Below, one piece after another: positions 11,731 through 29,500 of a stretch of DNA of 64,000 bases. Both the position numbers and the translations under genes were made by a program. Location of the stretch: positions 26,941,375 to 27,005,374 of the forward strand of contig CM065175.1 in NCBI GenBank assembly GCA_033026295.1. Direction: 5' to 3'. The stretch is from Channa striata (taxonomy: Eukaryota > Chordata > Actinopteri > Anabantiformes > Channidae). Position 1 is the stretch's first letter. Each line of letters opens with the position of its first letter. The notes beneath the pieces were generated by a model. That model saw only the letters and a list, made by a program, of their open reading frames with translations, had not been told where the DNA came from and ran no database searches.

Positions 11731-11908
11731 GCATCAGTAGTAAGGTTAAAGACGTTTGCTTTAAAGTGTTGCATCATATTTATGATGCTAAAGATTCAAG
11801 TTTAACAGGTTATTTCTTTGACTTTTGTAAAACAGAATCGTTCACTCTATGTTCTAACTAATTGTAGAAGGAAATTGAATATCAGTGTACAAAGGGATGT
11901 GTCTAATG
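11731..11908 (+). repeat. Direct duplication, copy 1 (NLR 3' region)
   Basis: 178 bp that recurs at 13446-13623 with about four mismatches and no indels, at an offset of exactly 1715 bp. It starts about 100 nt after the NLR stop codon and so probably lies in the 3'UTR. Copy 1 ends where a stretch starting CAGTGCTGGTCAG begins. Confidence 0.92.
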
Positions 11909-12084
11909 CAGTGCTGGTCAGTTATTTTTACAGCACAAAGGTTTTTGTTTTGTTTGCTTTATTTCAAGATCATTTTATGGTTGTTACATTTTTGAGTCCG
12001 TTTTTTTTGTACTGAACTGTCAAAGGCAAAGTTTTTCTTTTTTTTGTGTGTGTGTGTGTGGGGGGGGGTAATGTGGCAGACCCC

Positions 12085-12160
12085 CCCCAGAATTGAACCA
12101 GCTACACTGCAGTTATTTAGCATGCGCTATAACCATTTAGCTACCTGGAAGCCCTGACCC
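12085..12160 (-). mobile_element. tRNA-derived SINE head (tRNA-like)
   Basis: On the minus strand there is an A-box-like segment (TAGCTAAATGGTTATAGC) and a B-box-like GGTTCAATTCT at roughly tRNA spacing. There is no convincing anticodon arm or matched acceptor stem, so this is a SINE head or tRNA pseudogene rather than a working tRNA. Confidence 0.4.
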
Positions 12161-12264
12161 TTGACAAATTCAGATTTTTTTTACAAAAAAATATAAAAGG
12201 GCTCAGCAAATCTCTTACAATTTATTTCATGCAACTTGCCACAAGTGATTTTTATTCACTTATG

Positions 12265-12760
12265 AGGAACTCTACCAAAAGTGGCTGGGTTGTTTAGAAC
12301 ATGGATGCTTTAAGAAAACTGGTTACCAAGCACAGGTGCTGGGGAGGGAAGCAGTTTGTAGTGGTCTATCTGCAGCACTTTCACAGAGTCATGCTAGTGA
12401 GCACGCTCCATAGTCCCAGAAGTTTGCATGTTCTGTGCTTGGGTGGGTTTCCTCCAGTTTCCTCCCACAGAGCAAAGACCCGCATGTTAGGTTAACTGGT
12501 GAATCTAAATTGCCCGTGGGTGTGAAAGGCTCTGTGTCTGTGTGTCTCTGCGTGTTGTACCTGAAACAGACCGGAGACGTGTCCAGGGTGGACCCCCGCT
12601 CTCGACAGCTGGGACACGTTGTGGCCCCCTGCAACCCTGAACAGGATGGGATCTTAAAGAATGATGGATGGATGGTGGACCTGCCATGTTTTGATCCGGT
12701 AACCAGTTTTCTTAAAGCATCCATGTTCTGAACAACCCAGCCACTTTTGGTAGAGTTCCT
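12265..12760. mobile_element. Foldback/MITE-like element with 63-bp terminal inverted repeats
   Basis: Left arm 12265-12327 and right arm 12698-12760 are reverse complements at 62 of 63 positions. The roughly 370-bp interior contains an older dispersed repeat with an ATGG-rich end (12435-12682). No clear target duplication flanks the arms and no transposase is encoded. It could instead be a local inverted duplication. Confidence 0.65.
12435..12682 (+). repeat. Dispersed teleost repeat with ATGG-type tail
   Basis: I recognise the order of blocks common to a widespread fish LINE/SINE-type tail: a TTTCCTCCCACAG-like block, GCATGTTAGGTTAA, CTAAATTGCCCG, GTCCAGGGTG, then ACCCTGAACAGGATG and a short ATGG repeat. 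Family naming is from memory and approximate. A reverse-oriented copy lies at 49560-49810. Confidence 0.6.
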
Positions 12761-13445
12761 CTTTTGTGCAGTAGTATTAGTATTAGCTGCTGGAAGGTGT
12801 CACTATAGCCGACAAATACCAAGCTCCCAGCTTCAAGGACACTGGCCGACGATGACATTGTCTCCTGTGGTAAATTGACGTAAATAAACTTTTTAACAGA
12901 GTATTGGTGTGTCTAAACTATGGGTGGGATGACGCGAATGTGTATGATGAGTCTATACGTTGATTCGTCACATCAGACATTAATATAAAGAATAATCAAT
13001 GCAGCCACACGAGAAAGTTCCTGCAGCAAGATGATTTTGGTAGGGTAAGTTAGATAAGCTAATAGCTAATACATGTACATCATCTAAGACATCAGATAGG
13101 TGCCTTCTAAACTTTCATAGGTAATTGTTGAGGAAACCAATGTATGTGTTGCAATTTGAAAGTGACTGGAGCAGCAAGTTAGTGTCAGACCGTGTGCCCC
13201 CCAGCTGTGGGGGCACACGGTTTTCTTACCGTGCTCGGTGGAGGTTGGGTATTATAACAGTGTGATTGTAGAACTGTTGTTGTCAGCTGTACTGAGGAAT
13301 GAAGAAGTTCAATAATTGTGCACTGTTTTATAATAACACATTGGTGTCTGAAGTGGATAATTTTTTGGACCATCGGACCCACGTAGGGCTGCCCCTACAG
13401 CTGATTTACAGTGGAAAAACACTTGTAGTACCCAACATAAGCTAC

Positions 13446-13623
13446 GCATCAGTAGTAAGGTTAAAGACGTTTGCTTTAAAGTGTTGCATCATATTTACGA
13501 TGCTAAAGATTCAAGTTTAACAGGTTATTTCTTTGACTTTTGTAAAACAGAATCGTTCACTCTATGTTCTAACTAATTGTAGAAGGAAATTGAATATCAG
13601 TGTACAAAGTGATATGTCTCATG
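13446..13623 (+). repeat. Direct duplication, copy 2
   Basis: Second copy of the 178-bp segment at 11731-11908, about 98% identical. The 1.5 kb between the copies carries the tRNA-like SINE head and the foldback element. Confidence 0.92.
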
Positions 13624-13984
13624 TAATGTATTTGGACAATGGAATGTCAAAAATGTACTAAGTAGTTATGTTACTCATTATTTTAGGTAAATTTCACATC
13701 CATAAATCTAAATGGGCCAGCACCAAACCCTACTTTCCCCGATTTACCATGGAATTCAAACACTATAGCACCTCAGTCAAAGATGTCAACAGCAAAAACA
13801 CTATAGAGACACTTAATATTTTGAATAAATCTCATTTAGTTTGAACTTAATTGTAATGGAGTCCCCTGGCCTGTGCAGAGTTTACATTATACCTTTTCTG
13901 TTGACAGATTAATTTTGCTGTTGAATTGATTAAATGTAGACTGACCCACAATCCTTTAGGTTGAACGGAACAAGCTCTTCCTTT

Positions 13985-14690
13985 GTGTCTGTGAAGATTC
14001 TCAGTCATCCAGGTTTGGTTATCTGAAGGTTGACTCGTGCCGACTGAACTTTGCTCTTGTTGGTTAGAAATGTTTGCTGCTCATCCAAGCAGCTTCTTCA
14101 GCTCAGGAAAAGTAGGCTGGGAACCCAGTTTTATCTTTGCTTTATTCCATCCTGGTCTGAATGGGCTCTTCGATGTGGAGGTGAGAACATGGTGGAGTCA
14201 GGAAGATGGAACATTTCTGAGACGGATTGTGCCTGACGCCTCCTACTCTGCTGAGAGATAGATTCTCCGCGTGAATGGCTTCTCTGGCCTTGACGGAATC
14301 GCCTTTGAGACTCCTTTGGTTCTGAGTCTCTCTGTTGTCTTTCTGATGGATCTGGACGCAATCTTGTTTAAGCTCCACTTAGGATTACTGTAGGCCTTGA
14401 GAGCTGTCCTCAGATGTCTATCCTCCTCCTTTTTGGCTTCGGTGGAGGTGGGGGTGTTTTCTGCCCTGTGGTGCAGGGTCCTGATGACCCTTAGTTTGTG
14501 TTGCAGTGGGTGGTGGGAGTTAGATGATGGCACTGGTCCATGTGTGTGGGGTTCCTGTAGATTCTAACGTGAACTCCACGGATGCTGCCCACCAACCTGA
14601 TGCTGGTGTCGGCTGCATGTACATGGTCTGTGAAATCCTGTGGTCCTGGATCTTGATCTTCACCAGGCATCATGTACAAATGCGGAAGGA
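13985..14690 (-). mobile_element. Decayed Penelope-like retroelement fragment (5'-truncated)
   Basis: Conceptual minus-strand translation gives a broken series of blocks typical of teleost Penelope-like elements: QDFTDHVHAAD then RIYRNPTHMDQ near 14500-14680, HHPLQHKLRVIRTLHHRA then ALKAYSNPKWSLNK near 14380-14530, and a C-terminal block AIHAENLSLSRVGGVRHN near 14220-14290. The blocks fall in different frames, and most of the GIY-YIG endonuclease region between the second and third is missing. The tail (about 13985-14100, minus) has the AAGCTGCTTGGATGAGC and GATGACTGAGAATCTTCAC motifs that commonly end these elements in fish. It is dead. Confidence 0.8.
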
Positions 14691-14779
14691 GTTGAATAAT
14701 CGGTAGGTGAAGCCCTGAAGGTACATTTCTGTTTATGATTTAGCCAGTAAATTAAGCAAATCGGAGATTTAACAGCTTC

Positions 14780-14929
14780 TACGTCACGCTGACGTCACGC
14801 GGTTGACGCCTCCTCCTCTGATTGGCTGACGCCGACGGAACCGTGCAGGAGCTTCAGCTTCGTCTGTCCCCGGAGACTCACGACCTGCATCCGGTCCACG
14901 GTGTGAGTTACGCCGCATTAATCCCGGGC
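14780..14929 (+). promoter_or_regulatory. aldh5a1 proximal promoter with CRE and inverted CCAAT
   Basis: A palindromic CRE (TGACGTCA, 14790-14797) is preceded by a half-site (TACGTCA, 14780-14786). An inverted CCAAT box (ATTGG) is at 14821-14825. All lie 105-150 nt upstream of the aldh5a1 ATG in a CpG-rich stretch. CREB-family control is inferred from the motif only. Confidence 0.55.
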
Positions 14930-19995
<5,066 letters not shown>

Positions 19996-22900
19996 ACACA
20001 CAGCGGTTTGACCGCAGCATCTGATTTGATTTTAATGTTGCCACTGACAACATAACAATGCTTATAGAATTAGAGAAGAGCCGCAGTTCCAGTTCACCGT
20101 GACCGTCCACGTTGAAAATAATAATGCTGCATTTACTGCCAATGAAAATAGAAACAGGTTGTGAGAATTCCGACAATAAAAGTTAAAGTAGGTTCTGCTT
20201 ATTCCTCACATTGACAGATTCATTTATAGACAAAATAATTGTTCAGGCAATAACTGTCAGCTGTTAAAATGATGTTTCTGTCTTTTAATCTATCTTTAGT
20301 TCACATGCTGGAACAAGTTTAACAAAGTTGGATCACAATATATATTTTTATTCAATGATCTAGATCCCTCATCTTTCTGCTTGATGGTTTAAACCCCAGA
20401 AGCTGCTGTAATTGTCTAGTCACCTGCAACGTTGCTTCACAGCCCAGTGCTGAAATTAAACTTAACCAACTGTGACGCTTGGATAATTACAGGAGATCAG
20501 CTCATTGACAAACACAAGTTTATCTTACAGGCTTCGTTCAGAAAGATACTGAACGGTCAAGCACTTTGAGGATTTTTTTTTGGTGGCGTGATTTAATTTG
20601 ACTTGGTGACTTACCCCATTTCTTCTTATAGTGACCTGATAGAGTTAATGTTCGTGAATGAGCTGCTGCTCCAGCTGCAAACATCTGTCCCTGAAAGTCG
20701 GAGGAAAACTGTCTCCGGCTATTTACCAGCCGTCCTTCTAACTCAGCAACAGCGAAACCAACCATTGGATTGATCCTTTTATTATTTACATTTCCAACCA
20801 ATAACTTAACAGTACAAAAAGATCGGAGGAGCAATAATGACTAATGCAAAGTAAACCTCCTTAAATTCAGTAAAGACTCACATGTTGAAAACCTGGAAAT
20901 AACTGAGTTTCTAACAAATATCTTCGTACAACTTGATGCTGTAACTGCTGCGACATAGGAAGCTACTTGGCCAAGCGGACGTTACCTTACGACGGTGCAG
21001 ACATAAAAATTGTCGATATGATGACGGCGCAGCCATGGCTGCGTTACGGAGACCCGCCGTCGCTGAAATGAAGGTTGTTGGTCTGCGTGGAGCATCTTCA
21101 CTGGCTCACTGTGCTCCATGTTTTTCCCCACTGGGCTCGATTTCCAAGCTGGGAATAACACGGATTATTTGTTCATTTAGTTTCCTAATTAGTAAGCAAC
21201 ATTTCTACTGTGCCGTTATCAACATTTGGACTTTAAGTCCAAATGTCCCTTTGTCCCGTGTGGCCAACACTGTGCTGCCCGACGCTGATGTGGAACCTCC
21301 AGTCACAGCTGGAATGGTTTGTGTGTGTCTGCACTGTAACTCTCGTGGTCATGAACTGTCAGTTCTCCTTAATACGTCCGCAGACACGACCCCCCCCCAA
21401 GCTCGGTACAGACCCCCGCTGCGTGTGCTGCGTTCAAAGGCCCTGCAGCGTTTCTGCAGCGGTGGTTGTCGCTGTCCACTCGGCGCCGCCTGCCCTGTTT
21501 GTTTCACACATGTGCCAAGAAACGTTTTACGGCAGTTTTGTAGCTACGTTAGCATTAGCAGTGTTACACACAATTTACAGAGCTGATCTTCACTAAGATC
21601 CGTTAGAATGAATCCACTTGTTTAGACGTATCCGCTGTGACATGCTAAATTAGAACTGTGGAATCGCACCCTTCACACTGAGATGGATTCATGTCTGTTA
21701 GGAAACCGACTATAACGAACAAATGTAACGACATCCCTCAGTGAACCAGGGCCGACCGCTTCAGTTTCGTTACCCAACAATCCTGTAGTTGTGAAACTTC
21801 TTTAAACTGCTTCTCTCTACATGAACAAATAAGGGCGTGTCCGTCGTCTGACTTTCACTTAAAACTGTAGCTAAGTGAAGCAGCTATAAATACAAATATT
21901 GATCAGTTTTAATAGTCTCTAATAATCTCAATTAGATTTCATGTAGTTGTGCCGTCATGTGGATACTGGAAACTTCTGTCCTGTTAGATTTTTGACACAC
22001 ACGGCAGCGTTGGTGTCAGTTGATGAGCTGTGATTGGACGATCACTGTTCGCAGGACGGGTTCAGTGAACTGAACAGGGGAACGTTACATCATCAAAAAC
22101 CTGAACTTCCAGACTCAAATGTTGCTGTGGCCTAATTGTCGAATTGCTTTTTTTGTAACTTTGAAGTCGTGGCACAGGCCTGTTGACGTTGAGAATTTGA
22201 GTGCTTCAAATTATGTCATTGTGCATTAATCTAGGAACATTAGCTTAAACATTTCAGGATCCTTTAAAGATTTCATGAGGAACACGACTGTATGCACTGA
22301 ATATTTTTGAAAGAATTCATTCTTCCATCACGTCTGTGTCCACGGAGGGAAGAAATCCCATTAAAGATGCAACCGACTCCTGTGAACATAATGTTTGAAT
22401 CTGCAATAGAAAACAGTGACACATTATTATTGCCAATGTTGTCAGTGCCATGTGATTTTGAGCAGCAGGACTATGTGTGATTCATTTAAGTTTAGAGAAT
22501 GATGCAAACTTGAAGAGTTACACGAATGTGTGTAATTAATGAAACCCTCCATAGGTCAGTGTGATTTGATTGGCCAAGATCAAATCTAATTTCAACTTGA
22601 TCTGAAGAGCAGATATTGTGATTTGGGAATCACCTTTGGAGGACAAAGACATTTGATTTAAAAACTGCTTTTTTGTTACGGAAATTAATATTGTAACTCA
22701 GTACAAATGCCAAGTTTAGGAGTGGCAGTAATTTGATAATCACACCTCAGAGAGATGTTTTTTTTAATAGACCAGTGTTGACATCTAATTAGGAGCTGTG
22801 CAGTGATTACTGTTGTCTCACTAGTTATTTGGATTTGTACAGCAGAATCTGTTTTTAATAGAACGTGTAATTGTCTTAATTGTAATGTGCTGCAGTGTTG

Positions 22901-23578
22901 AAGTTAATGTTAAATAAAAAGTTTGTATTTCTAATATTAAAGTTGAAATTGTAATATTACTTTGGTTTTTTTAATCTAGGGGACATGATCCTGTACATAG
23001 TGTTTGTGCGAAGCTGTTGGACTAAATGTGTCCTGGACAAAAAGCAACAGGTTATGACAGTTTTCTTCTTCTTCTTTGGTTTTTAACAACATGGTTTACA
23101 GGATTAGCAGTGCTGACCGAACCTCTGCTGAGGTTCATGAAACATTAAGCTAAATAAATGTTTGTTTCATCTACGTCCTAAGGTCACATTTTGTCACGAG
23201 CAGAACTACGTGTGGTTAGACTGGGCACCGGTTAACCAATCAGCATCGTCCCCGCTGCTTCCAGTCTTTGTGCCAAGCTAAAGAATCCTGCAGCAGCATT
23301 TTGATGTCAAACTGTCCCCTGCACTTGGCTTCGGGGTAACACATTTGTCTAAATGTCTTGAAATCCTCCGTCATCTATCAAACTCGTTTGCAAGACTTCG
23401 TCCCATCGGTGCATCCTTGGGTTCTTAGTCCTGGCCTTGCTGTGAGCCTTCATCTGGAACAGGACACTGCTTCATTTTACTGACCTCCAGCACAGGGATT
23501 CTGAGTAAGTAAGTCTCTCGCTGCCGCTGGGGCGTGCAAACGTTCCGGAAGCGTCCTGTCAGCACATCTGTAATCCCA
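19996..23578. other. Spacer between convergent aldh5a1 and kiaa0319
   Basis: The first part is the aldh5a1 3'UTR and the last part should be the kiaa0319 3'UTR. An open frame of 183 codons starting MAALRRPAVAEMKV lies at 21035-21586 plus. It resembles no protein I know, shows no splice signals, and I treat it as chance. From 21.6 to 23.1 kb the DNA is AT-rich with nothing recognisable. Confidence 0.5.
20175..20180 (+). terminator. Poly(A) signal AATAAA, probable aldh5a1 3' end
   Basis: First AATAAA after the aldh5a1 stop codon, 180 nt downstream of it. No competing signal is seen between them. Confidence 0.55.
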
Positions 23579-26500
23579 TCATCCGAAGGCGTGACCGTTG
23601 TGGGCGGCCTGATTGCTGAGCCGGTTCCCGCCGCGGACGGGTCGGTCTCGGCTGAAGATGGTGTCCTGGTCGCTGTCCAGCTCCGATTCGGACATCATCA
23701 GGCTGGAGTTGTGGTCAGTGCTGCGATGTTTGATACCTGCACAGTGGAACATGGTAAATCGTTTTAAATGTTTACTGGTTTTAATGCCGCACGTGCCGCA
23801 GTTCACTGTTCTTGGTTCTTATTAAGACTTTAAATCAGAGCTCTACCGATGAGTCTGTTAGACATGTACAGTCAAAGCGTCGGCTTCCTTGCAATTCTGT
23901 CAGGAAAATGCAGAACTTTTCTCCGAAAATTGTACCACTTGCAAATGTTTCGGATCTCACCTGCTTCTTTTGATTTTGATTGCAGTGGAAATTAACACAG
24001 AACTCAAATACACTACACAAAATTATCGGCACCTGAGAAATAATTGCTTTTCAATCATGTGATGCTCCTGTAGTTTGTATTTCGACACAGCTGTGGGCAG
24101 TACAGTCATCACACTTTCAACCTGAGCATGGAGAAAAGGAAGAAATGTCGTGTTCAGTGAGAAGAACAGTCCCCACAGTCAAACACGGTGGAGGTTCAAA
24201 GACATTGTGGGTTTGCTCTGTTTCTGGCACTTGATGCTTCGTCTGCAGGGATTGTAAAATCTGATTATCAAAGATTTTTCTGATGCAGCGTAGTGGCAGC
24301 GATGGGAAGCTGCGTGTCCACCAGAGACTCCAAAGAAAGCGCTGAGAGTTCTGAAATGGCCTGCAATGAGTCCGGATCTGAAACCCATAGAGGGATCTCG
24401 ACACAGGCATCCCTCAAATCTGAATGACCTGGACAGGAGTGGGCCAAAGTTCCAGCAGACGTGTGAGAAAATCGTTCATGGTTACAGGAAGTGATTGATT
24501 TCAGCTCGTTTTAACTCCCAAACATGAAGTTATGGGTGGCAATAATTTTGTGCAGTGCGTTTCTTTGGGTTCAGTGTGGAATCGTATCGGGCTTCTTGTT
24601 CCAATGGAAAAGTTCTGCATGTTCTGACAGACCTGCAGCAGGTAATAGCTGAATGTATTTATTAGGGCTGTCGAATTAATCAATCTGAAATAATAGAGCT
24701 TTAAAAAAGCTGTGCTTCATGGTGAGGGGCAGCGGCTGCCTGCAGCTCCCGCCCATTATCATCTTCATGTAGGTGGACTCTTGGTGTACCTAATAAACTG
24801 ACAAGTGCACAGTTTTTTTTAAAACTCTCACACTTTGTACGTGTCTCAAATCCACTACTGATCGTGCTGTAGCTGAATGAGCTACGTTGTGCTTTATTTT
24901 GGGGTCAGGAGCGTTGTCACATTTTCTTTTTCTGATCTACATCTAGTGTAAGTGTAAAACGGCCAAAGCGACTCACTGAATTTGGGTCTGAGCTCCACCC
25001 GCTCCTGTTCATCCATGTTGTCCAGGATGGTGTATTTGGTTTTCCTCCTCGCCTTGGTCTGTCTCCGCCTGAACACAGTCAACAGTCTGTTTAGTTGAGG
25101 CCGGGTTTGGAGCTGACCCGGTTCAGTGTATTGTGTAAAAGGAAAATGAGTGTGTGTTCACCTCTTGCAGCAGCAGATGAAGGTCCAGCTGATGGACAGG
25201 ATGAAAACCATGAGCACGAAGCTGGTCAGGATGACGTACAGCAGCCACCACTCTGACAGGAAGAGCAGAGCCACGGCAACAACTCTCAGCTTCGCAAATG
25301 TAAAATGACTAACAGCAGCTGCTACTTCAAATGACGAGGGACAAATTTTTATTACTGCAAATGAACTTGTGGCCTGCAAAGTTCATAAATCAGTCGTGGG
25401 AATAATCGAGTCCAGTCTCCACACAACTCTGAGCTGCATCATAATTACAATTCTAAAACAAATCTGCACTTAAAATGAACATTTGAATATTATATGTTGT
25501 ATTATTTTGAATAACTGAAAACTCAAAGAACCTGATTAAACTACAGGACGTTTTCACGAAGGTCACAGTCTGAGCGGATTCATTAACACATCTTTGGGCT
25601 AATTACAGAATCCTCTTTTTCATTTAAACTCTCCTAAATGAAACATCAAACCTCCATTTAAAAAAAATCCTGACACTTCGCTGGCCAGAAGTTTAAATAG
25701 AACGAAGAAAATCGGTGAGTGCCGACGGATTCTGTTTGAATCCAGACAGAGCTGACGTTCCTGTTAATCCCAGTTTAGAGTTGGTAAATGTCACCTGGGC
25801 TCCAGACTACAGCACACGAATCTCACTCACTGCTCAATGCACACACTCACCACTGTAACTTAAATATGCTTTATTATTCCTACAGTCTCCTTCAGCTTCA
25901 GTGTGTGTTGTGTTTATTTAACAAATTGTGTATAACTGTGTAATACTGATTCAATCAATATTCTCCTGGAATTAAACCTTTCTGTTCTTATTATGACAAA
26001 CTCTTAACTCTTGTGAATTACACTATAATTATTGTTCTTCCTCACATTTTAAAATTGCTAAACTAATTTTGAAAGAGAAGTTGTAGCTTAGAAAAAAAAG
26101 AAAAGACATTTACCACAGTTGCTCTCTCCGTCACCGAAGTAACGCCGAATCGGGTTCTCCGTCCACAGAGGGTCACAGGAGCAGTCCTTGGTGATTGGAT
26201 CACACTGACCCCGGCCCGAACAGTGGAGCAAACACACTGGAAAAGAAAAAAAATAGATTTGTCTTTTACTGAAGAATACATTGAATTCAAAATAAAACTA
26301 TTTAAACATGAATCATCTACTGTTTGACTCCACGATTAGTCAGTTTGACACCAAACCTCCATCCTGTGATAAGAAGCTGTGACTATCACTGTTGGCTTCG
26401 CTGCTACAGCATCAAGCATCGTTGTCAAATAAAAGGCCTAGTTTCATGTCTCTGTTCAGCAGCTCGAATGTCTTTGACAAAACACAGGAAACTAGGAAGT

Positions 26501-29500
26501 ATTTTGAGAATTTTTTTAAGCAAAGAAGCCAAATGTTTAATGTGTGAACACTTGTGCTCCTTCTTTTAACCTGTCAGTGTAAATATCCTTTTATAGTGCA
26601 TGTGCATGTGGACTGTAGGTTGAGAAAAACAGGATAAATACAGATAATAATCAGGCAGTTTCTAATTCTAAAACCGATGCTTTTTAAAAGTCCTTCTGTA
26701 TTTCTGTGTATGTCCACGTAAATCTCATTTACTCACAGGCAGTGTCGACTCTCAGGACTCTGAACAACAGATAGTCGCTCTTCTCTCTCAGCAGCTGGTT
26801 CCTCAGCACGTTGACTAGTCTGGAGCCAGAGAGAGGCCCCGAGGGGCCCTGCACCGAGAACCGCATCACCGTGCTGCACACACACAAAACATTCATGTTC
26901 TAAACACGGACTGTGCACAGTTATCGTCCGGTCACCAGCCATCCAATCAGTCATTTCACCGGTCTGTCCTTCAGGCGGTACCTGAGGTGCGAGTGTCCCT
27001 GCAGCGCTCGGACCTGGATGTCCCTGTCGAGGACGTGGAGCAGGGCGGCCAGCTGTCGGACCACCGTGTCCCTCTGAGCCACGCTGACCTGAGACACCGA
27101 CACCAGCATCTCCAGCTCCACCTCCTCTCCCCCCCCGGGCTCTACAGGGACACAACGGGGACAAGGTTCACCGCAGCTGTACGCAACGTGTTAACAACAG
27201 ACAGGGTCGGAACATCCAAAGAAAGGTCGAGAAGTGACGTGTTCCTAAATAAAATACTTACGGTATAGGTTCTAAAGTAAGTAGCTTATACTATTTTCAA
27301 TGAGCTTGTAGAGACGTGACAAATAAGTCGATTCCTTTTCCTTTTCTGGAGCATTTACATTTTTCTTACTTTTAGTCCATTAAAAATGTTGTTTGTGCAA
27401 GATCTGCTAATTCAGCTCCAGTTTAACTCCTCTTGATGGTTCTCCGTCAGGTGAACGGTCTGATACGTCCATGTGTGTTTGAACTCAAAGTAAAGCGACT
27501 AAAAATTCTGCTAAAGACCAAAGATCTGGTTGTTCTCAAAATGTTAAACATGATTAACACTTATAACCCACAGTAACTACGGCTTAGCCTGAGGTTTGCT
27601 TTGTTTCTTCAGGTTATTTAGTTCCATTTTTCTCAGCAGTCTACAGTCCATGTTGTCTGGACCAGGTTCCGTTCAGGATCCCACTCAACATCTGGGCTTT
27701 GCTCTTTTTTTTTTTAAGTTTTGTTCTTTTCAGCATAAGCCAAGAGGTTCTCAAGCAATTATTTATTTTAAATATAAAAACCTTTACGTGGTATTTCGAC
27801 CATTGTGAATCTTTCCTGCTTTATTCTTGGAGTTTTGTTTATTTCGTGGAACACGGCTTGAAAACACCACGAGCTTCGAGGAAAAATGATCCTTTGGTCG
27901 GCCACAGTCTACCTGGGCGGACTTCCACGGTGGCCGTGGCGGTGCTGGAGCGGCCCTGGGCATCAGTCACTCTGAGCTGGAACAGGTAGGTGCCTTCCAC
28001 CAGGTTGGCCAGGTACAGTGAGGCCTGAGTTTCTGAGCCGTACAGCGTGTCCTGCAGACAGGTGTTTATCACACATTGGTGTTGGTTCATATTAAAAGTC
28101 AGTCACTCGTTGTTTAATTTGCTTCTGTTGTCTTAGAAAAGACTTAATGATTTGGACATTACAGCTCTACTGACCCCAGCTGCAGGACTCTGGCTGTCTC
28201 TGGTCCACAAGTAGCGGACGTCCGTCTGGTCTCCATCAGTGATGGAGCCTCTGAGGACCAGAGAGTTGTTGGGTAAAGTGAGAGTGTGGCTGCCGCTGGC
28301 GTGAGCGACCGGAGGAAGACTCCTGGCTGCAGGAGGATGGACAGAGGAGAGAGAGACAGAGTGTCCAGTGGTGTGACCTCGGTTACGTTTTAGGCTGCGT
28401 GAAAATCAAGTATTTTAAAAGTACTTTAAGTAATAAAAGTGAGTTTCCCCTGTTTCCCTGTATGATTACATTGTTATTCTGTGTATTACTGTTGTAAGAG
28501 ATTGACAATTTCCTGAATTTTTCCAATAAATTTCCATAAATCAAGTCACCGTTTTACCATATAAAGAATCAAGTACAAATTCCAGGTCCAGGTTTGTACT
28601 TGCTGCCGGCTTGTTCAATGCTGCATTTAGGTTATGCGATATTATACACATCATTATTTTGGACAAACGTTTTGGGCCCACTGAGATGTGCTTAAATTGT
28701 TCGCTGGAGAAAAGGTGAGGTCTCACCCTCCTGGACTCGGACGGTCAGCGAAGCGCTGTCTGCCGCCCCCTGTTGGTCCGACACCGTCAGTCTGAAGGTG
28801 TAGCTCCCCGTCTGAAGACCTGACACTGTGGCCACCGCCTGCTCCGCCCCCTCCAGCCTGACTCCCGGAGGACCACTGGGAAATCACCACGTTCGGAGAC
28901 ACAGAAAAGAGTAGAAAGTAAAGTGGTGAATTCAAAAGGTCAGAGCTGACGTACGGCAAAAAAAAAGAATGTTGTTGTTCAATTTATTTCATCTACAGGT
29001 TGCTGAAGGAAACCACTTCAATCCCAAAAAATATCTTTTTACTGTGAAAAATCAGTGTCATTTAAATTATTCCAATTACTGAACCTTCAGTTAGATGACA
29101 ACAACAATGTGAAATGAATGAAAATACTAATAAGTGACTGTATTGGAGTACAGCACGTGAGCAGTGGTGCTGTTGTAGAACACGTAATCTGCCCCCTGCA
29201 GCCTTATATCCGAGTAGGGGAACCCACCTGACGGCGTCCCAGTGATAGCTGATGATCCCGCTGTCATCGGTGCTGCCGCTGCCGTCGAGCAACAAGGTGG
29301 TCGACGGGAGAAACAAGGTCCTGTCAGGACCCACGACGGCCAGCGGACCCCGGTTGGACTCTCGGCCCTGTGATACTAACAGAGGAGAAAAGGGAAGTGG
29401 GTCGTTCGGTCGTGCCGTTTCTCGTGACCTGCGTGTGTAACGGTGGAAATTACCCCAGGTCCTGTTCTCACGTACTACAAAAACAATGCTGCATCACTGC

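Larger units (their letters stand above)
11633..14779. other. Spacer between the NLR gene and aldh5a1
   Basis: No host gene recognised. It begins with the NLR 3'UTR. A candidate poly(A) signal AATAAA at 12883-12888 is followed by GT-rich sequence and another at about 13825, so the 3'UTR end is uncertain. The rest is repeats annotated separately. Confidence 0.6.

Noticed and set aside
12085..12160. Possible functional tRNA gene
   Set aside because: A and B boxes are present, but the acceptor and anticodon stems do not pair, so it is listed as a SINE head.
14822..14929. N-terminal extension of aldh5a1 from 14822
   Set aside because: The upstream frame is open but begins with TTG, not ATG. The ATG at 14930 gives a proper mitochondrial transit peptide.
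21035..21586. 183-codon open frame starting with a good ATG context
   Set aside because: No similarity to known proteins, Cys-rich end of low complexity, and it lies between two convergent genes with no promoter evidence. Kept only as a remark in the spacer entry.
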